Below the pieces are notes generated by a model that was given only the letters and a program-made list of their open reading frames with translations, was not told the DNA's origin and searched no databases. From assembly GCA_964387775.1 (NCBI GenBank), contig CAYLZO010000006.1, positions 1 to 48,716 of the forward strand: DNA of 48,716 nucleotides. Reading direction: 5' to 3'. The DNA is from CAYLZO01 sp964387775 (GTDB lineage: Bacteria; Chloroflexota; Anaerolineae; JAAYZQ01). A program made the translations under genes and the position numbers. Positions 45,397 to 48,716 of this stretch are shown in pieces; the stretch's first letter is position 1, and every line of letters starts with the position of its first letter.

Positions 45397-47304
45397 TCAT
45401 CCCTCCTTCAGCGGCCAGGTCAACGTGATCCGCGTGCCCTGACCGGGCCTCGAATCCACAGCCAGCCGCCCACCCAGGCGCGTGGCGCGGGCGCGCATGA
45501 TGTCCAGACCAAAGTGCCGCCGTCCGTCGGCGGGGCTGCTCGCCGGGTCAAAGCCCCGGCCGTCATCCTCGACGGTCACGGACGCCTCGCCGGCCGACCG
45601 TTCCAGGCGGACGAGGATGCGCTGCGCCTGGGCGTGACGCTGCGCGTTGTGCAGCGCCTCGCCGACCACGCGGAGCACCTGTTCGCCGTCATCGGGCGGC
45701 AGGATGAGGGGCGCCTCGGACTCGACCACCAGGCTGAGCGGCGGCCCCTCCGGCCGGGCCGAAGCGGCGACGGCCGCCGCCAACCGGTCTCGCAGCCTTT
45801 GGGGCGGCCGTGGGTCCTGCTGGAGACTGGCGATGACCTGGCGCACTTCGCGGCAAGCCTGCTCGGCCGTCGTTTGCAAGCGGTGTAGTTGCTCCAGGGC
45901 CGGCTCGGCCTGGCCCGTTTCCAGCAGGTGGCCGATCTGGTTGGCGCGCATGTCCATGGCGCTCAAGGTTTGGGCCAGCCCGTCGTGCATGTCGGCGGCG
46001 ATGCGCTGCCGCTCTTCCAGGGCAGCCAGGCGCTCCGCCTGCTCGTAGAGACGGGCGTTCTCCACGGCGATGGCCGCCGAGTTGGCCAGCTCGGTCAGCA
46101 GGTGGACCGTCCCGGCGGGGAACTGGCCGCTCGCCGCGCCGCCCACACACAGAGCGCCGATGACCCGCTCGCCGATGCACAGCGGGGCGACCAGGTGGCT
46201 CCGTCGGAACGGCGCCGCCAGGATGCCGCAGCACGCCTCGCACTCGTCCGCGCCGCAGGGCAAAGCCCGCCGGCCGGCCAGCACCCGGCAGGCCGGCTCG
46301 CGCCGGGCCGAGGTCTGATCGCCGCTCAGGGCCGGCCGGGGGCCGCTGACGGCCCGCCTGTGCAGGATGGGGTCCGACTCGTCGAGCAGGCAGAGGACGG
46401 CCACGTCGGCGGCCAGCAGCGCCCGCGCCTTGTCGGTGACCGATTGCAGGACGCGCTGGATCTCCAGTTGGGACGTGATCTCGAGGCTGACCTCGTGCAG
46501 GGCGGCCAGCTCGCGGGTGCGCCGGGCGACGCGGGCCTCCAGCTCGCCCGTCCAGGCCCGCAACTGGGTCCGCATCTGGTCAAAGCTGCGCGCCAGGCAC
46601 TCGACCTCGCGCGGGCCGGCCGGCTCGACCGGCGTCTCCAGGTCGCCCTCGCCGATGCGCCGGGCGGCCGAGGCCAGGCGGTGCAGGGGGTGCACGACCA
46701 GCCTGTGCAACAGGACCAAATCCACGGTCAGCAGCAACAGCGCCCCGGCCAGAAAGGCGGCCTGCACCCAGCGCAGGCGGTCCAGCTTGTGCGCTGCCGC
46801 CGCTTCGTAGCGCCGCGCCGCTTCGTCGGCCTGGGCGACCAGGCGCGGCGCCAGTTCCTCGACGGCTTGCACGGCAACCGCCCGCTCGGCACTCTCCGGC
46901 GCGGCAGTGATGCGCTCCAGGTGGCCGCGAAAGACGGTCCACGTCTCGCGCACCCGGGCCAGCGTCGCCAGGGTTTCGGGGTCGCGCGTGGCCGGCAGGG
47001 CGACGGTCCGGTCCAGCGGATAGACGATGGCGCCGCCAGCGCTGAGGGCGGTCAGGGTTTCGTCAAAGGCGCGGGCCGCCGCTTGCAGGGAGAGGCGGCT
47101 GGCCGCGTCGCCGTCACGCCCCGCCCGCGGCGCGTCGCGGGCCATCTGCTGGACCAGCATCCGTTGCCGGCCGGCCAGGTTGACGACGAGGGCATCCTGC
47201 TTCTGGGTGTCTATGGCCCAGAAGGTGGCCGCCACCGACGCGGACAGCAGCAGAAAAAAGGCCAGGAACAGCAGGCCCATTCGCGCCCGCAGGCTGGCGA
47301 GCAT
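45397..47304 (-). CDS. NarX-like sensor histidine kinase
   Basis: A 635-residue membrane kinase. TM1 about 10-29, an external PilJ/NarX-type domain (VVNLAGRQRMLVQQMARDAP resembles the nitrate P-box) to about 175, TM2 about 178-200, then HAMP, a GAF-type domain with four close Cys (RALPCGADECEACCGILAAP), the H-box ERQRIAADMHDGLAQTLSAM (HisKA_3) and an ATP lid VTVEDDGRGFDPASS. It belongs to the NarL-partner family. The Cys group suggests a redox or FeS input as in oxygen-sensing NreB (inference). The ATG at 47304 is 32 bp after the ferredoxin stop. Confidence 0.92.
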   Translation of the reverse strand: MLASLRARMGLLFLAFFLLLSASVAATFWAIDTQKQDALVVNLAGRQRMLVQQMARDAPRAGRDGDAASRLSLQAAARAFDETLTALSAGGAIVYPLDRTVALPATRDPETLATLARVRETWTVFRGHLERITAAPESAERAVAVQAVEELAPRLVAQADEAARRYEAAAAHKLDRLRWVQAAFLAGALLLLTVDLVLLHRLVVHPLHRLASAARRIGEGDLETPVEPAGPREVECLARSFDQMRTQLRAWTGELEARVARRTRELAALHEVSLEITSQLEIQRVLQSVTDKARALLAADVAVLCLLDESDPILHRRAVSGPRPALSGDQTSARREPACRVLAGRRALPCGADECEACCGILAAPFRRSHLVAPLCIGERVIGALCVGGAASGQFPAGTVHLLTELANSAAIAVENARLYEQAERLAALEERQRIAADMHDGLAQTLSAMDMRANQIGHLLETGQAEPALEQLHRLQTTAEQACREVRQVIASLQQDPRPPQRLRDRLAAAVAASARPEGPPLSLVVESEAPLILPPDDGEQVLRVVGEALHNAQRHAQAQRILVRLERSAGEASVTVEDDGRGFDPASSPADGRRHFGLDIMRARATRLGGRLAVDSRPGQGTRITLTWPLKEG

Positions 47305-47335
47305 AGCCCACTTCTACTTCCTGCCAGAGCGAGCG

Positions 47336-47632
47336 TTATTCGCGGACCCGTTCCGCTTCCAGGTCAAAGTCCCAGTAACCGGGTCCCTCGTTGAAAAAGT
47401 CGGCGTTCAGGTCGATGTCGTCACCGTACTGGGCCGGCACCTCGTCCTCGGGAAAGATGGCGTCCACGGGGCACTCGGGGGCGCAGGCCCCGCAGTCAAT
47501 GCAGGTCTCGGGGTCGATGTAGAACAGCGTCCAGTCGGCGCCATCTTTGGGACCGGGGACGATGCACTCCACGGGGCAGACCTCGACGCAGGCCCCGTCG
47601 CGGACACAGAGACTTGTGATTACGTATGCCAT
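47336..47632 (-). CDS. Ferredoxin with 7Fe/8Fe Cys pattern
   Basis: A 98-residue soluble electron carrier. MAYVITSLCVRDGACVEVCP (CxxxxxCxxxCP) and CIDCGACAPECPVDAIFPED (CxxCxxCxxxCP) are the two cluster motifs, followed by an acidic C-terminal tail DLNADFFNEGPGYWDFDLEA. The first set, C-x5-C-x3-CP, is the typical 3Fe-4S form, so one 3Fe-4S and one 4Fe-4S are expected. ATG at 47632 follows GGAGGTGAATC. It could serve the GltD-like flavoprotein or nitrogen-oxide chemistry. Confidence 0.93.
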   Translation of the reverse strand: MAYVITSLCVRDGACVEVCPVECIVPGPKDGADWTLFYIDPETCIDCGACAPECPVDAIFPEDEVPAQYGDDIDLNADFFNEGPGYWDFDLEAERVRE

Positions 47633-47659
47633 GATTCACCTCCAGATTTTTCGTTGTAC

Positions 47660-48202
47660 TCAGCCCGCCCACTCGTGAACAAGCTGGTGATATCGCTCGT
47701 GGGTTCCCTCGCCCATCTCTTCGGCTTCGACCCGCTCAAAGGCGGCGGCCAGGTCGGCCTGATCGGCAGGAGTCAGGATTTCGTCGGCCATGGGGTAGAG
47801 GATGTTGTTCTCCTTGTCGACGTGGGCCCGCAGCAGGCGGACAAAGCCCAGCAGGTTGGTCGCCAGGCGGGTCCGGGCGCCGGCGTCCCCGGCGGCGGCG
47901 CCGGGCAGCGCTTCGGCGGCGGTCCGCACCATCCGCCGGCCCTGGTCGTGCTCCTGGAGCATCACGCCGATGGGGCCGCCGTGGACGGGCATACCGCGCT
48001 CCCCCATCCGCACAAAGAGCAGCGTTTCCTCCTTGGCGTGGTGGCAGCGGTCGGCAAAGTTCTGGATAAAGTCGATCATCTGCCCGATGCGCGCTTCGGG
48101 CAGCGGTCCGCCGGCCTGGATCTGCTGCATCTCGCGCTCGACGGCGTCCAGGGCCATAAGGATGATCTGATGTTCGTGCTTGAGTACCTCTGTTGAGGTC
48201 AT
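47660..48202 (-). CDS. Hemerythrin-domain protein
   Basis: A 180-residue all-alpha protein. Candidate di-iron ligands: LKHEHQIILMALDAVE (His), QNFADRCHHAKEETLLFVRM (His, His, Glu), VMLQEHDQGRRMV (His) and LRAHVDKENNILYPMADEIL (His, Glu). This is the hemerythrin HHE pattern. Bacterial relatives bind O2 or NO, or repair FeS clusters damaged by NO; near nitrate reductase the latter is most likely. ATG at 48202 follows GGAGGTGGTA, so the upstream ATG is not used. It has its own well-formed promoter. Confidence 0.92.
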   Translation of the reverse strand: MTSTEVLKHEHQIILMALDAVEREMQQIQAGGPLPEARIGQMIDFIQNFADRCHHAKEETLLFVRMGERGMPVHGGPIGVMLQEHDQGRRMVRTAAEALPGAAAGDAGARTRLATNLLGFVRLLRAHVDKENNILYPMADEILTPADQADLAAAFERVEAEEMGEGTHERYHQLVHEWAG

Positions 48203-48257
48203 TACCACCTCCTCTATCATATTCCTCCCGGCCAGGGCACGTTCTCTCGCTCAAAAC

Positions 48258-48316
48258 GGACAAATTTGTCCAAATTATATCATAGGTATCTAGGACTTGA
48301 TATGACAAAAATCATA
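48258..48316 (-). promoter_or_regulatory. Regulated promoter of the hemerythrin gene
   Basis: On the minus strand TATAAT (48274-48279) with a poor -35 (TATCAA, 48297-48302, spacing 17). TATGA-N6-TCATA (48301-48316) is a CRP/FNR-type inverted repeat centred at 48308.5, about -41.5 from a start near 48267, the standard place for class II activation. A perfect 14-bp palindrome GGACAAATTTGTCC (48258-48271) covers the start site, as expected for a repressor. Together they suggest activation by a CRP/FNR-family protein and repression by another regulator (inference). Confidence 0.6.
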
Positions 48317-48377
48317 CCCAGTGATTGCCGCGCCAGCCTGGGGATGTGCACAATGAGGTCCATGTCGTGGGGACCGC

Positions 48378-48674
48378 TCAACGGTACTCCTCGATGCGGT
48401 GCCGCGTCGCATAGGCCGCGGCCTGCGCCCGCGAGGCGAGTTTCAGCTTGCCCAGGATGCTGCTGACATAGTTGCGCACAGTCCGCTCGCTCAGATTCAG
48501 CTCGTCGCCAATCTCGCGGTTGGTCTGCCCCCGGGTCACGCCGGCCAGGACCTGCATCTCCCGGTCGCTGAGGGCGGCAAAGGCGTCGGCCCGCTCCAAC
48601 TGGCGCATCTGCCGCATCCGGGCCAGCACCCGGCCGGTGATGGCCGGGTCGAGCAGGCTTTCGCCCCGGCCCAC
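48378..48674 (-). pseudogene. LuxR-type DNA-binding fragment, N-terminus disrupted
   Basis: A 98-residue frame: GESLLDPAITGRVLARMRQM, then ALSDREMQVLAGVTRGQTNR and IGDELNLSERTVRNYVSSIL, a complete NarL/FixJ helix-turn-helix with its inter-domain linker. In normal regulators this follows a receiver domain ending YLLKD. Here an in-frame TAG lies 18 bp before the GTG start, while another frame just upstream still reads FIEEAAATG. So a small deletion with frameshift, or an assembly error, separates the halves. The window ends 42 bp further, so a longer gene cannot be excluded. Confidence 0.6.
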
Positions 48675-48716
48675 CCGTTGCAGCCGCTTCCTCTATGAAT
48701 TGACCGGCAAGGCCGA

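Noticed and set aside
48297..48317. Classical FNR box TTGAT-N4-ATCAA
   Set aside because: TTGAT is present but the second half is not at N4; the N6 form TATGA/TCATA fits better and is reported instead.

Overview
The window looks like one scaffold from a draft or metagenome-derived genome of a Chloroflexota bacterium, probably Anaerolineae or Caldilineae. The reasons are high GC, MalT-like LuxR regulators, secreted proteins with choice-of-anchor and parallel beta-helix domains, threonine/proline linkers, many short palindromic repeats (some inside reading frames), and a recurring C-terminal FLPLVxR-type tail on secreted proteins. This placement rests on family recognition and was not checked by search. 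Two runs of N (100 at 23666-23765 and 10 at 39476-39485) show that contigs were joined. Except for one intact gene (3460-5571) and one gene relic, all recognised genes lie on the minus strand.

Layout, left to right. (1) 1-5571: the 5' 779 codons of clpB, a DUF4177-like protein, a SixA-type phosphatase, and a divergent thioredoxin-domain (YyaL/DUF255) protein. (2) 5592-12700, an eroded accessory region: half of an IS1634-type transposase; a two-helix membrane protein broken by UAG; a zinc-ribbon gene split by a 162-bp MITE with 16-bp inverted ends and an 8-bp target duplication; a GNAT acetyltransferase; a toxin-first PIN/RHH module between 28-bp direct repeats; a Cys-rich protein; an L,D-transpeptidase; a SpoIIE-phosphatase relic; a frameshifted HAD hydrolase. 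(3) 12800-18440: membrane protein, FMN-binding split-barrel protein, MalT-like regulator, methyltransferase, zinc-ribbon protein. (4) 18501-22177: a CO dehydrogenase catalytic subunit (CooS) coupled to DUF2249 and a geranylgeranyl-reductase-like flavoprotein. (5) 22225-26439: a beta-helix protein and a large heparinase-like lipoprotein. (6) 26560-48674: a nitrate-respiration locus.

The nitrate locus reads, in transcription order: LuxR-type HTH fragment, hemerythrin, ferredoxin, NarX-like kinase, NarL-like regulator, GltD-like flavoprotein, degenerate receiver protein, dihaem cytochrome c, DUF2892 protein, lipoprotein, narG, narH, narJ, then a 5.8-kb block of secreted or membrane proteins, then narI, a TehA/SLAC1-family channel and an FmdE-type protein. 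The block between narJ and narI is bounded by copies of one direct repeat, so it looks like an insertion that split the narGHJI operon. The likely logic is nitrate sensing by the two-component pair, electron transfer through NarI/NarH/NarG with cytochrome c and ferredoxin as partners, anion movement through the SLAC1-like channel, and handling of NO or iron-sulphur damage by the hemerythrin.

The most unusual signals are: the shared C-terminal tail of four secreted proteins; the MITE whose removal restores an 83-codon gene exactly; the repeat-bounded split of the nar operon; a family of ~18-bp palindromes inserted in frame in six genes; two mutually exclusive hairpins over the clpB ribosome binding site; a nearly leaderless toxin promoter; and a hemerythrin promoter with a CRP/FNR-like site at about -41.5 plus a 14-bp palindrome over the start site.
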